NCBI GenBank assembly: GCA_022701365.1
Contig: JAKUHH010000129.1
Span: 1-64,000, forward strand
DNA: 64,000 bases
Direction of reading: 5' to 3'
From: Mycocentrospora acerina
Lineage: Eukaryota; Ascomycota; Dothideomycetes; Pleosporales
Below the pieces are notes generated by a model that was not told the origin of the DNA, did no database searches, and saw only the letters and a list, made by a program, of their open reading frames with translations. Both the position numbers and the translations under genes were made by a program. Positions 24,101 to 37,700 of the stretch are shown here, piece after piece (positions within the stretch are counted from its first letter, which is position 1; the number at the start of each line of letters is the position of its first letter).

Positions 24101-25049
24101 ACCCTGTACATTACGCTTTAAATCGTCCATCTGCACGCAAACTCCTGTGCGTTCTTTGGCGGGGCCGGAAAAGTGCGAACTAGGCAGGATATCGATGCAC
24201 GCGCATAATGATATGTCTCTCAGATCGGGATTATTTATGGGTCCTTCGTCGATCCGTAATGGGATTTGGCGTCGCACTCAAAATTCGCTACAGGAGGCCT
24301 TTTGCGCGAAACGGCGAGATTGTTCACCTTCCTGATGTACAGAAACGAGGTCCAGCTCCAAGCATACACAAGCGAATCCGGTGTCTTAGCACTGCCCACA
24401 ACCGAGACGTTGAATATTGCGCGGATGTAACCAATACCCATGTTTTGACGACAACCTGGTTTCAGCGTGAGCTCCTCTCTTTTGATAGGGAATACATCGT
24501 CGTAACTGCCTAGCTATTTGGGATTATGCTTGCGGCATCGGTCGGCAACTATAGCTTAGCGTAGAGAGTGTAAACGAGCTTCTGTCAATTAATCTTAAAT
24601 TCCACGAGACAAGCGACTTTCAGCGTTGTCAGTTTTCCAAGGAAGGGCGATGTGCGAAGAGGAGAAGCACCAAAGTTACGTGTGTTCTCAATGGTTCCGG
24701 GGGGTCTGTTGCAGGTCCGGGGCGTTCATTGGATGGTCAGACTACCACATCCGCATCCCCCACTAGCGTTGCATTGATTCGACCTTTCGCTTTGGACAGA
24801 TTCGTACTTGGTAAAGTGGCGACGCGCAATCCTCGCCTCTAAGACGTGCCGAGTGAAAATGTGGCTTTTGATAAGAAATTAGTCGGCGAGTTGATGCGAG
24901 TTGCGCGCACTATATAGTTACTCGGATCAAATATGCACGGTAAACAAAGATGTACACTGCAAAGTGACATAATGGATCGCTCTAACTCGTTCGAGTGCAT
25001 TCTGCGACGGTGCGCATTTGAATGCGACGTTGATCTCAGAGATCTGACA
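21167..25049. other. 3.9-kb gene-free region
   Basis: GC content is somewhat higher than in the AT-rich blocks, and several short frames appear on both strands, but none shows a domain or codon pattern I can defend. A motif-like TCGGAGGGTCCG occurs at about 21,659, roughly 500 bases before the regulator start. It may be chance. The region could hold decayed genes that I cannot identify. Confidence 0.45.
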
Positions 25050-25059
25050 GTTCCCCTTG

Positions 25060-25378
25060 AGATGTCAATGTAGATTGAGTTTGAAATCCAAGCCGTTGGT
25101 ACAGGAGTATATGCAAGTCACAGGTTCTGATATTCTATATCAACGTTTTATTAACATTGACGTTGCTGTACTTCACACCCACTGAAGCGGAACGACTGCC
25201 AAATCTTAATCATCAGCCTCAGTCGGGTACTGGGGTGCAAAATTCGGGACCTGTGGGCCCTACTGTTGATCGTTTTGGCAATACCGAGCAGTGGGTAACT
25301 TGTCGTCAACTGGCTCAAGTAAATACTCCAGAAACAAAGATGGAATGCAGAATTCACCAATGCAAGAAAGCTGGTTGA
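25060..25378 (+). pseudogene. Decayed partial copy of the DUF2306-type gene (3' end)
   Basis: The plus-strand sequence matches the last two exons of the intact gene at 59,412-60,639. The intact protein ends LTPREAERLREVSYQRQ, then GMQNPGSAGLTVDRLGDSEPW. The copy reads FTPTEAERLPNLNHQPQ, then GVQNSGPVGPTVDRFGNTEQW. The preceding exon is also recognisable but broken (EIQAVGTGVY against AIHAIGVEVY, with an in-frame stop before it). About 60 bases of intron-like DNA separate the two at the same place as in the intact gene, so it arose by DNA duplication, not through mRNA. Upstream exons are missing. Confidence 0.75.
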
Positions 25379-25379
25379 A

Positions 25380-26007
25380 TTTTACGACGGCTCATTTGAG
25401 GTTCAGAGTGATACAATCATTAATTTTGTCGTGTTTAGCTCGTCTAAAACGAGAATTTTTAAGAGACATCCGTATAGTCCATATTGTGTTGGTTGTTTGA
25501 AAATATCATGGGCATGATTATAGCCTGAGTTTGTTCTTCAAACCAGAAGTCAAAATTTAGAATTTTTTCCCTTCGAAATCAAAAATGAGTCTCGTTCACC
25601 GGCAAGCAACGTGATTTCATTCTTAGCAATACCCACAGAACTCCATTCCAAAATAATGCTAGATTAGACTACGATGATTCCTAGTATTACGATTTTCGGG
25701 AATCTACCTTTGCTGACATGCTAAAGAGGAAAAGATGTTATCTCATTTCAGTCTTTTAAAGCCAAAAAATGGAAATGTAAAAAAAAGGGTTAATACAAAC
25801 TCCTGTGCCAATGGCAGCAAAAATGACACATTCGAATACCAATTGACCGAAATATTTTGTGAAGTTGTTGAGGATGATAATGAATTAGATCTCATTCCCA
25901 CAACCTTAAGTGAGGGCACTTTTGGAACTGTTCTGGATGAGGCAAACAAAAGAACCTGAAGAAATGAAAATATGATTCAAAATTCTATAGACAACTACAA
26001 ATCAAGA
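25380..26007. other. 3' flank of the NR-PKS gene
   Basis: AT-rich. A 74-codon frame at 25,735-25,959 (plus, antisense side of the NR-PKS 3' end) has no recognisable content. The NR-PKS terminator must lie here, but no clear polyadenylation signal stands out. Confidence 0.4.
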
Positions 26008-29000
26008 TCAGACAAGGAAATTCCTTGATCTCCAACTTTCGACAAATCTATGTACAGTCATCCTATCGACTGGTCCCACGTTCCTCATAATTTTCGAGTG
26101 CATCCTGCTCTTTTCTGTTTCTAGTAGCACACCACCGCAGCTCATCCTCCGAAAATCGGCTTCTAAGAAATCCACGAGTCGTTTTGCGGGGTTCAAATCG
26201 TTCTCCTTCCCGGCAATCGAATTTGAAGGAAACGCTCGAACACGTTGTATCCACTCCTCGAAAGGAATAATGTTACTCAGTGGTATTTCCAACTCTACAG
26301 CAAGGAGAGGAAGCATCTGGAGCCAAGGCTGACGAACTGGATTGTCAATGTGGTACACTGGTTCTCCACCCTCACCGTTCAGTAACAGCTCCGCACAAAC
26401 ACCTGCAACATCATTGACAGGCGTCCAGCTTACTGGCCCCTTAAGCTCTGGAAGTGCTTTGAGTGTCTGTGAGCTCTTGATAAGAAATGGTAAATGCTCA
26501 TTCTCGTTCCAGTAACCAGAAATTGATGAACCAGCGACCTGGCCAAGTCTGACAACCATAGTATTAAATCGCGAAGGATGCTTGTGTAGTGTCTCGTCGA
26601 GCATACGCTCGCACACGTACTTTGCGTCGCCATAGCCGTTCGGGAGGACTGATTCGATGGTCATGCGTTCTTCGGGGATATGGGGTGAGCTTGCATGGAA
26701 GGGGTAGTGGCCCACAGTTGCAATGGAAGAAATAAATTGAAAGTTGAGTTTGAAATCTGGTGAGCGTCTGGCGGAGATGAGGGCTGCAAAGTCAAGCAAG
26801 TGGCGGAGAACTCGAAACTGTGGAGTGAATGCTGAAAGTGGTTGTTTGGCATTCATTGGCCAGGCATTGTGTATAATGTGAGTCACTGTGTTTCTGATGG
26901 AATCGTATGTGGATTGTGAGAGGCCTAGAAGTAGCTTGGTGGTATCTGTCTCAAAGACGGAGAGTTTTGCCAACGCAGAGGAAGAAAGATCAAGACCTTT
27001 CGACGAAAGAGAATTGAGTTGGCGTACAAGAGGGTCCTGGTTGGAGGAATTGCTGCGACGATTGAGGCAAACTATGGATGAAACAGTAGGAAGATTGGCG
27101 AAATGAGCGACCATGTGCGCTCCAAGACTACCAGTTGCACCAGTGATGAGGACGCAATGCTGTGGGTTGACATTATTATTGGCATCTGCTTGTAAGATGC
27201 TGGGTATTTGAAAATTGACAGTCGATTCATGGATTAGCTTGTCAGTGGCTATCGTTCTCTCGTAGTGTCGATAGTCCTACTAATCTTGTTAATCAATTGA
27301 TAACATCTAGACTTAAGATGAACACACCTCGTTCTGAACAGGCTTCGGCGGAGAGGGCAAGCGAGCAAGCTGATTGCCTCCTGCTGTTGCGATGATGAGT
27401 CTTTCGCAATTCACTTCCTCGACATTTCCATCACTCCAGTCAACATGTCCATAACCCACGCTATGCAATGCCTTCTCCCATGCCTCAGGTGGAGCTACAG
27501 CATGTTTCCGGTCATCTTCGAAGAGCCACCAGCCCTCGAATACACCAAATATGATGTCACACCAGTACATTGGTTGCGTCATTTCAAGCAGTAAAAGTAC
27601 GCCATCCGGTCGAAGCATCTTATGGATATTGGCCGTCGACACAGTCAAGCTATGTGTCGCGTGAACCGCATTACTCGCGATCACAACATGCTGGCTGTGC
27701 AGTAAGTCATCGGCGGGGGCCTTTTCAATGTCATGGACTCGAAACTTCATGAATGGGTGATGCTTAAACTTCTTCCTTGCTGCGGCGACGAAGCCCGACC
27801 CCAGATCTGTAAATGTGTACTCGACCTCGACACCCAGACTGGCAAGCATGGGGACCAGATTTTTTGTGGTGCCACCAGTGCCGGCTCCCATCTCTAGTAT
27901 CTTTAGCGGACCTTGTCCAGGAAGTTGAGAATGGGACAATGCAAGACGACGAAGGAAATCGCCCATTTGTGAGTAGTATAGCTTATTGAGAGGAAACTCA
28001 GCGTACACTCCTGCCACAAGCTCGCGACCTTGTTCTGTGCCAAAAATGAGCTTGATCCCGTCTTCGCGGCCTGTTAGGATGTCGGCAAGACGTGATCCCG
28101 TCCAGTATGCTAGCTTGTTGTCAAAAGCATGTTGGGGGTATCTTTTCAGTAGGTCGCTAAGAATATCGCTACTCGCTTTTGCAGGAACAGGAACATGCGT
28201 TCGTGTAATGATTCCCTCGTTGAGATCGACGATTCGGGCCGCTTGAAGCACCGTGTATAAGTACTCTGCAAACTTTCTCTGATCGTTCGCATAAGGAATA
28301 GACGCCAGCTTTTGACCGGATGTGGCAGTACCTAGATCGCAGCCTAGGTCTTTGAACGCTTCCACAGTCATGGCTACGCAAAATTGGTCTTGTTGTGGCG
28401 CAATAGTTGAAAGATACCCACGGACGCCGAACTCTTCCATAAGCTGATCTGTTTTCAACTTCGACTCGCCAAATGCTTTCAAAATGATGGACTGAGGTAA
28501 CTCTGAATCGGTTGTTGCATCGTCAGCTTTAAAATCAAAGTTGATTGAACTAGCTTCAGTCGAGACAGAGAGCGGTGTGAGATCTTCATCTGCTTCATTC
28601 GAGGAGTCGGAGCCAGAGGAAGTCTCTGTGTTGTCCACGGATACACCCAACGCTGACTCGAGACACTGTAGCAGGCCTGGAAAGTTGGTGACTAGCATGA
28701 GCTCGTCCTGTGGCAACGTGCACTGAAATCCTTTCTCAATTTCTCTTGCCATCTCCATTCCCATGAGCGAATCCACTCCGATATCTCCCAGCTCAACATC
28801 GTCTTTTATTTCATCGACTTCGAGGCCAGAGATGTCGGCTAAGATTGCCTTAAGCTTGGCGATAATGTCAGCTCGCTGATTTCCTGGAGCGCGATTGGTT
28901 TTTTTGGTGATCGTAGGTACAACGTGAGAAGTCGAAGGTGCTGGAGGAAGATCGACCGATGCCATGAGTACTGGAGGAATGCTTTCAGCAACTGGAGCCC

Positions 29001-32000
29001 TGATGTTTGATGCTTGGTCGGCCGTCAAGCGAGTCAGCAATTTTCCCATCGAAGCCCTGGCCACTTTGGCGTATCTGATCCCCATAATGACCTCCTTTAA
29101 TACTCCTGAAGCGGCGTCGAATACAAATAGATCCGATAATACAGAACTGCCGTCGACAGAACGTGAGTGCTTTCCCAGTACATGCCACTTCTCCGTAGAC
29201 GAATTTTTCAGGTTGGCCAAAGGCGCGCGTATCCACTGCTCGATGCCATTCGCAATCCACATATCTTTCTCATCCCCTTCAGTCATGCAGTTTACCCAAA
29301 TTCCAGCAACCTGGCAGAATGCGTCGGCAAGAAATGCATCAAGCCAGCCGTCACCAGAGTGCTTCTTCACAACACGGCCAGCAGAAACCGAATCCTGACC
29401 AACGAGCTTCTGCAAACCATAGTAGAGAGAAGAATAGTCAACAATAGGGGAGAAAACTCGATAGATGCTTCTCTGGCCCTGCAATACCTCATCTGCGTCC
29501 TCGGAATGCAGCACTTGCACGCACTGGCGATGGCTGACGAAACGCTCGTAACGAGAAAACTCAGCTTGATACTGCACGTCATTCGACTCATAGAACTGGA
29601 TCTCGCCAGTTACATGTGTCGTTGGTGTTGCACCCGATGCTCCGGTGGATGTCCACTTCCAGCTCCAGGCGGTACGACTGTGGTCTAAAGCTTCAACATC
29701 AAGCCATACCGACCGTGAGGGATCTACACAGACGGGGACAATGTTGACTACATTTCGGACCTGTGGCTGTATCGTATCTGATGCGAGATGCTTGTCAAGG
29801 GTTCTGAGTGCCTCAATAGCGATGTCAATCTGCACAGTCGCAGGACAGATGGCTGCTACGCCAGCTATGGTATGTCCAGCTACGATCTCATCATATTTGG
29901 GTATCATGGTATTGACACGGAATCGTGCCAGCCTTTGCTGGGAGTCCTGATAGCCTGTAAAGGTGTACAGCTTTCTCGGTAACTCTTTGTCCAGTGTGTC
30001 GGTGTGGCCACATGCCACAACACCCAGCTTCGGCGGTGCCTTGAGCTCAAGCCAATGCTTCTTCTTCTCGAATTGATAAGCTGGTAGTATGATGCTGTTG
30101 AACTCTGTCGTCTGTGCCCTTGAATGACCCCAAAAGGTAACGCGGAGTCCAGCTTTCCACAGAGATAAGGTAGCATCGATTAGTCGCTGTAGGCCTTGTG
30201 ATAGAGATATATTTACTGCCTGGAAGTGGTGTGTAGGTGGTAGATTGAGTGCTTTGCCCGCCATCGATGTAATCGTCGCGTTTGAGCCGGCTTCCAACCA
30301 GATTGCGGCCGAGAACTTCTTCTCTAGTCTTGCAATCGCCTGAGAGAAGTAAACAGGGTTTTGCAGATGGTCGGCAATGAAATCAGCGTCATAGTTGCTT
30401 GTAGACGCGGCATATTCTGTGGATCTCTCCATATGAATAAGAGGCGCATTGAAAATCAGGTTCTTGCCAATCTGCTGAAGCTGAGACCGGAGCGGTGCGA
30501 CCAGAGGGGAGTGGTAGGCGTTGGAAACTGCCAACTTTTTGAAACGTAATGTTGGGTGTTTGTTCGAGATAGTATATACAAAGGCGTTGATACTTTCGGC
30601 TGTTCCTGCCACGGTATGGCTTCGGGGGCCGTTATAGCATGCAATGGATGCACGCAAGTCTTGGTCCATGTCATCCAGGACTCTCACAACCTCCTCTGGA
30701 GTTCCCTCAACAGCGACCATGGAGCCTTTCTCGGTGCCCCATTGGTCACGAATAACGGTTGCTCGATCGATGATGGCCTTCATTGCATGTTCAACACTTA
30801 GAACTCCAGATACACACATAGCAGTCAGTTCGCCAAAGCTGTGTCCAACTACAGCGACGGGGCTTACGCCGCATTCAATCCAACACATGGCTGTGCTATA
30901 TTGCACAGTAAACAGTGCAGTTTGAAGAAGAACAATATCAGGGATAGGCGTTTCCTGGAAGACGGCAGGAAAAATGCTGCCAGCGCCAAGGTGTATTGCA
31001 AGAGTGTTGCAACGATCCATGTGTTGACGCAAGAGGGTAGTATTGTCGTATACAGCACGGTCGAGAGCGACAGTGGTGCTGATCTGACCGCCGAAACACA
31101 GGATGACAGGTCGGGAGGCTGGAATATCGATTGAAGCCGTAGCAACATTGTCAAGCTCGTTGAGCTTCTCGACCAAATCCTTAACCGATCGAACACTGAG
31201 AAGCAAACCACGAGCCAGTGTGTGATTCGACTGACGGGAGACATTGAAGGCAAGATCCGATATGGAGATCTCAGGCGTCTGCTTAAGACGATGACGAAGT
31301 TTGGTTGTATACGCGCGGATACTTCTATCATCAATACCAGAAATCCAAAAGGGATATCTGATATCTAAATCCTTCAAACTGTTGTCAATAGAAGTCGATC
31401 GTGACTTGTAAACTGGCGGCTGTACAACGACCATGGAAGCGTTGCTCCCGCTGGCACCGTAGTTGTTAATTAATGCAGCCTTGAAATTGGTATCCCAGCG
31501 CTTTAGCTCCGTCGTAATTTGAATACCATCGCTTGCAGTAGCCCCTATTGTAGGATTCATGACAGTATGGCTAGCCTGGGGTGGGATGGCTGCTTCATGC
31601 ATCATGCAGAGTACTTTAATGAGGCTCACGACTCCAGAAGTGCCTTCAGTGTGCCCAATCAGGCCTTTAACAGAGCCTAGCTGTAGTGGTTTAGTCCTCT
31701 CTATGCCATTTGTCTTTTCCTGTCCAAATATGCGACGAATCGATGCGTATTCTGCTGGATCACCAACTAGTGTGCCAGTACCATGCGCCTCAACGACTGA
31801 GACATCTTGAGCATCCAACTTGGCTGTCCTCAGGACTGAGCGGAAAAGGGTAGATAGAGAGGGTGCGTTGGGAACTACGATTGGAGTGTCATTGCTGTTT
31901 TGCAATACAGCAGTACCGGCAATAATGCCAAGTACTACATCTCCATCCTTTCGAGCTTGGGATAGTGACTTAAGAAAGACAGCAGAAACAGCTTCGCCAC

Positions 32001-33935
32001 GGCAGTATCCATCTGCCTTCGCATCGAATGGCTTGCAGGGTCCAGTGGGACTAAGAAACGATGCCCCAGCGAGGTTTTCAAAGACTCCTGGTTCGGTAAT
32101 GACGTTAGTACCACCGGCAAGTGCAGCGGTGCACTCTCCGGATAAGATGGCACGGCACGCAAAATGAATCGCGACAGCCGAGGAAGAGCAGGCTGAGTCG
32201 AGAGTTAGAGACGGGCCCAACCACCCAAAGTAGTGCGAGAGTTTTCCGGCCACAAATGAACGAAGAGTACCTGTTGCGGTGAAGGCATTGGGCGCATGGT
32301 GCGAAGTATTGGAGACATAATCATTGCCACACATGCCAATGTAGCATCCGATGTTTTTCGGGTCTACGCCATGCTCGTCCAAATGAGCGTTATTATGATT
32401 ATTGAAGTATCCCGACATCTCTACAGCTTGGTATGCACCCTGGAGTAATAACCTTTGCTGTGGATCCATACCAGTACTCTCTCTGGGTGTTTTCTTGAAG
32501 AATTTATGATCAAACTCTTCCACACCGTCGATGAAATTTCCGTACCATTTTCTGCTGGTATCGTTTTCCCGAAATACAGTTTCAAAAGTCAATCTGTCTT
32601 CAGGGACCAATTTATGTTGCGATTTGCCTGATGCGAGGAGGTTCCAAAATTCAGGGACTGATGAGGCGCCCGCGACATTGATGGACATACCAATGACAGC
32701 AATGTCGTTCGGATTTTCCCTCATATTCGAAGCTGAGTTGGAGGTCGTATCTTGAGAGTAGATTATTCGCCCACTCAAGCCTCTGAGTAAGCTTGATGGA
32801 ATGCAATTTTCGCCAAACGAAACAATGCGAGAAGAGGGGATTGAAAGGTGCGACTCTTTGAGATCCGAGATAGTGGTATACCATTCGCAACTTTGAATAA
32901 GTATAGAATGGAGTGCAATATGATTGAGGGTATTCTTATCCCCGAATGATTTGTCGCCATCATTGATTCTTGTCGGAATTCTTAGGGCACTTGATGCTGG
33001 AAACGCGAATTCTGGATTCTCATCGCAAAAATCGACGATCGACTGGAACATATTACCATGGTGAAGCTTACTGTGGAATCGCCCAGAGAGACCTAATTCT
33101 CTAACACTGAAACCAGAATTTTGCAAGGTTCGTTGTAACGCCTGCGAGGCCGACTGGGATGTCGTGAGAGAGATCCGAGTTACATCGTACGTAACAGAAA
33201 TGTAGGCCTGCGATTCGATGATATGTCAATAGCGATTCATGTATTAATTATTGCGAGCTGATGAATTGAATTATGGCAGCAATCGCATTGAGAGGAACTC
33301 ACTTCTGGGATCTTCGCAAGGATATTTCCCAACTCCACACTTTTGTCTCCAGAGTCACCTCGTTTCCATGCAACTGATAGTGTTTTCGATGGGCCTGTAG
33401 TGTCTTGTGCATCTTGGTGATCAACGACGATACCAGCTAGCATGGCTAACCGAACCGCAGCGGAAGCGTGCCTCTCAAATTCTGTGGGTGTAGAGCGATG
33501 AGAAAGAGATACAGCAAAGGCAGAAAGCAAACCGATGCAAAAACCCACTGTTTCTTCCAACAGCGGAGCATTTTGAGTCGTGCTTTGGTTTTCAAAGAAT
33601 TGTCTGTATTGCACCAATTGTGCAATAACGACTAATGGCGCAACGATTGTGTTTGGCATCTGCTTCGTGCCCACAGCCACGTCACCAGTCTTCAGCCATT
33701 CTGCGAGTTTATTGACTGCATTCTCTCTAGCCGGGTCATGTGATAAATGAAGTTCTGTGCATATAGAGGAGTACTGCACGGGCAGTGAGGTGAGGACGTT
33801 GTTGACCCAGGCATGTTGCGGCGACGAGAGAACAGTGGTACGTAGGGTATCAATAGTGGAAGCCGAGAGATTGGGAGAAAGGGGACCGAACACAAAGGTT
33901 GTCGGCACCTCTGAATCAGAGCTCTGAGGCGACAT
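26008..33935 (-). CDS. Non-reducing polyketide synthase, SAT-KS-AT-PT-ACP-CMeT-R
   Basis: Three exons, 33935-33303, 33207-27328 and 27276-26008, give 2,593 residues. The domains run in order. SAT with GFCIGLLSA. KS with active-site DSACSSSAVAIHFAC and VEAHGTGTLVGDPAE. AT with GHSFGELTAM. PT with the HTIAGVAAICPAT histidine and the DAFCQVAG aspartate. One ACP (GDIGVDSLMGMEM). A C-methyltransferase with ILEMGAGTGGTTKNLVP. A C-terminal reductase domain, encoded mostly by exon 3, with TGATGSLGAHM and catalytic YGDAK. Family knowledge: this layout makes methylated aromatic aldehydes (AzaA, AfoE, SorB and CitS types), with the chain released reductively. The intact SAT and the divergent reducing PKS suggest that it takes a preformed acyl starter. 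All key residues are present. The short ORF ends near 27,313 and 33,237 are intron read-through, not truncation. Confidence 0.96.
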
Positions 33936-34718
33936 GGTGACTAGAACAGATGTTGTTTATGAAACAAATGGTTGGATGAATTCGACTGAAAAAATTCAAT
34001 CGAAGAAGGAGTGCCGAATTATAACTGAATAGAGAGCAAGTACCCGTAAATAATCAAGGAGGTGATATTTGATAGGCTGCTTGGCTCAAGTTGTGGTTTT
34101 GGGTCAATGTTGAAAACCCAAGCGGTTGCGAGACGTCGAATTATCGATACTAAGCACTACTCAAGCAATAGAAGATAAGAATGAATTAAATCCAGCGCAA
34201 AATACACGCCATATTCCTTAATCGAAAACATAGCCTGGTAGCTGTTTCGTATCGGCCGTTCATACCATGAAATTGTGTCTCCGATGCGGACTTTCTAGCG
34301 TGCACCTGAGTTCGGAGTAATTATTCGGACTCACGCTACTACCCCAGAACTCCGCTAATCGAGCAACGTATCACCAAAATAAACAGAGACTAAGATAAGC
34401 CTACTCTCGAGAGAAACTCCCGATTATGCGGGAATACGTTGCGGAGCCATGCCAGTCCGCAAAATATACCGGCCTTCGCACCCCGGCTTTCAATCCATCC
34501 CTGTGATGGTATAATTGTACAAATCTTCAAGTAGCAGCAAACAAGTGCATCTAAGATCTCGCATCCATTTCATCGTCTTTCACTTTGTCCTAGACTTCAA
34601 CTGTCGTCCGGATATCCTCAGCTTAACGTCATATCATTTCATCCAACACTTAACGGTATTGTTGGTTGATATTCGTTCATATTCAAGAGAACAATTCTTT
34701 CATGATACATTGGTAAAG
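33936..34718. promoter_or_regulatory. Bidirectional promoter between the two PKS genes
   Basis: 783 bases separate the divergent PKS starts. The middle holds a cluster of CGG-type half sites. CTCCGATGCGGA is at 34,279-34,290, TCGGAGTAATTATTCGGACT at 34,312-34,331 and ACTCCGCT at 34,349-34,356. The arrangement suits co-induction of both synthases by a Zn2Cys6 activator. Binding is inferred, not shown. Confidence 0.7.
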
Positions 34719-37700
34719 ATGTCTACAAGCAGTGTACCTATCGCCATTATTGGCATGAGCTGCCGTTTTGCTGGTGGTGCGACTGATCCGGAAAAGCTTT
34801 GGCAACTATGCGCCGAAGGAAGAACAGGGTGGAGTGAGATTCCTGATGATCGGTTCAATATCGACGGGCATTATCATCCACGACCGGATAACCTTAACAC
34901 TACAAATGTGAAGGGAGCATGTTTTCTAGATGAAGATGTCGGCAATTTTGATGCCACATTTTTTAATCTGCCGGCTGAGACAGCTGCGGTGAGAATACAA
35001 TAATAGCATTGAGTTTTGGGATTAAAGCTGACAGAACCCAGTGTCTTGATCCGCAGTTCCGGCTCATGCTCGAAGGAACCTATGAGGCGTTCGAAAATGC
35101 AGGACTTAGCATTGCTGATGTTACCGGCTCCAACACGTCGGTGTACGCTGGCTCATTTTTCAAGGACTATCACGATGCAGGACTTCGCGATGTCACGACC
35201 CTTCCACGTTTCTTTCTTGTTGGTGTTGGTTCTGCTATGGCGTCTAATCGCCTTTCACATTACTTTGATTTACGAGGCGCATCCATGTCAATTGACACAG
35301 GTTGCTCTACAACGCTAACCGCGTTGCATCAGGCATGCAACGATCTGCGAAACAACGAATCCAGCATGTCAGTCGTCTCAGGCGCTAATCTGATGCTTAA
35401 CCCTGATATGTTTATCACCATGTCCTCAATTGCACTAATATCTAAAGATGGACGCTCTTTTGCGTTTGACAGCCGTGCTAATGGGTACGGACGTGGAGAA
35501 GGAGTAGCGACCATTGTGATCAAGCGCCTTGATGACGCGATCCGTGATGGCGACCCCATCCAGGCTGTCATCAAAGAGAGTGGCCTGAATCAAGATGGAA
35601 AAACAGAAACCATCACAACACCAAGTCAGGCAGCCCAAATCGCCCTAATGCAACGCGTTTATAAGAAGGCTGGGCTTGATCCAAAAGACACAGGATACTT
35701 TGAGGTATTAACTTTATTGATTTTCGGTACGAGCATATGTAACTAACAATGCTCAGGCCCATGGCACTGGCACACCCACAGGAGATCCACTTGAGGTCGG
35801 CGCCATCGCTGCAGTGTTTAAAAACTCGAGATCAACTGATACGCCACTTCCTATTGGATCAATTAAGCCAAATGTTGGCCATACAGAGTGTGCCTCTGGA
35901 CTGGCGAGTATAGTGAAGGTTGTCAAAGCCATTGAAAAGGGCTTGATTCCTCCTGCAGCAAATCTGGAGACGATCAATCCAAAGTTGAAACTCGAAGAGT
36001 GGAATTTGAAGGTCCGTATCTATGGCGCTCATCTCATATCACAAATGAGACAAATTTGATCGATTGCTGACGTGCGATTATTCGATAGGTTCCCCGCGCC
36101 GTCGAGCCTTGGAATTCGCCTTTGCGCCGCGCTTCAGTCAATAACTTTGGCTACGGTGGTGCAAACTCGCATGTTATTCTGGAGAATTATACTCCTCTGG
36201 CTGCGTCTTCGAAAATTACAACATCCCTTGGCTCAAAGGTCTACGTCCTTAGTGCGAAAGATGAACATGCCGCCAAGGCGATGGTTTCGAATTTACGTGA
36301 CCACTTAGTCGACATCAGCGACAGCGCATCCTACCAGAACGACCTTGCTTATACTCTTGGTGAACGTCGTTCCGCCTTCCCTTGGGTGGCTGCGACGTCT
36401 GCTCACTCACTTGCTGAGCTAATACAGCTCATTGACGCCGGAAAGATGAAGCCAAAACGCAGGAACGACATTCCAAGACTTGGATTCGTTTTCACGGGTC
36501 AGGGTGCTCAGTGGTGGGCGATGGGCCGCGAGCTCATTTCAGCCTATCCTGCTTTCCGTGAAACGCTATGCGAAGCCGAAGGATATTTACGCGAATTCGG
36601 TGCCACCTACAGTTTAGTGGAAGAATTATACCAAAGCCAACAGACGACGAGGGTTAACGAAGCAGCGCTGGGTCAGCCTGTGTGTGTTGCTATCCAGATT
36701 GCATTGGTCCGTTTGTTAGAGTCTTGGGGGGTAAAGCCGAGCGCTGTAACAAGTCATTCTAGTGGCGAGATTGCAAGTGCATACGCTGCAGGTGTCCTTA
36801 GTCTTCGCAGTGCCATGGGTGTTGTGTACGCTCGTGGTACGTTGGCTGCTGATGTCGCTAAGTACTCGAATTTGGGTCCTGGCGGCATGATGGCTGTTGG
36901 CCTTGGAGTTGATGATGCGGAGAAGTACATCACTCGTGTCACTGCCGGCCGCGTCATCGTAGCATGCCAGAACAGCCCATCAAGCGTGACCATCTCAGGC
37001 GATATCACTGGAATTGATGAGTTGGAGGTCCTTCTCCAGGCGGATAAGGTCTTTGCTCGCAAGCTCCAGGTGCCCACTGGATATCATTCTCATCATATGG
37101 AGCCTCTTGCCGAGCCATATGCAAAGTGGCTCAATGAAAACATCAAGCCAGAGCCACAGATGAACGGTGTGATCTACTCGTCACCCACAACTGGAAAACG
37201 TATGACAAGCGTGGAAGAAATTGGCAGGGCGGACCACTGGGTGAAGAGTTTGACACAGCCGGTACTCTTCGTTGACTCTTTCACTAACATGTGCTTTTCT
37301 GCCCCAGGCGAGCCAAGCGATGTGGACATGGTCATTGAACTCGGACCGCATCCAGCTCTGTCGGGCCCTATTCAAGATATTAAGACGCGCGATATCTTCA
37401 CTGGTTCTACCGTAGAGTATGCTAGCTGCCTGATTCGCAAGAAGAACGCTCTTGATACAATGCAGGCGCTAGCTTGCCAACTACTCCAGAGCGGCGTTCA
37501 ACTAGATATGGCTGGTGTTAATCTCACTACCGCGGGCCGTGTACTAACAGACCTACCCAAATACGCTTGGAACCATCAAACCCGCCACTGGTACGAGCCA
37601 CGTATGAATAGAGCACATCGCCTTCTCTCAGAGGGTCCCCACGATCTACTCGGGTCCCCCGTCACTGGAACCAACCGTATCAATCCTTCCTGGCGCCATG

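Noticed and set aside
25735..25959. 74-codon plus-strand frame just past the NR-PKS 3' end
   Set aside because: No recognisable content; lies in AT-rich 3' flanking DNA.
27277..27327. NR-PKS seeming to end without a release domain
   Set aside because: A 51-base intron joins it in frame to the reductase domain.
34989..36088. Apparent breaks in the HR-PKS KS domain
   Set aside because: Three introns with proper splice signals (34,989-35,041; 35,705-35,756; 36,012-36,088) restore a complete KS domain.
36754..36800. AT active site of the HR-PKS reads SHSSGE rather than GHSSGE
   Set aside because: I believe this substitution is common in fungal highly reducing PKSs; the catalytic serine and its context are intact.
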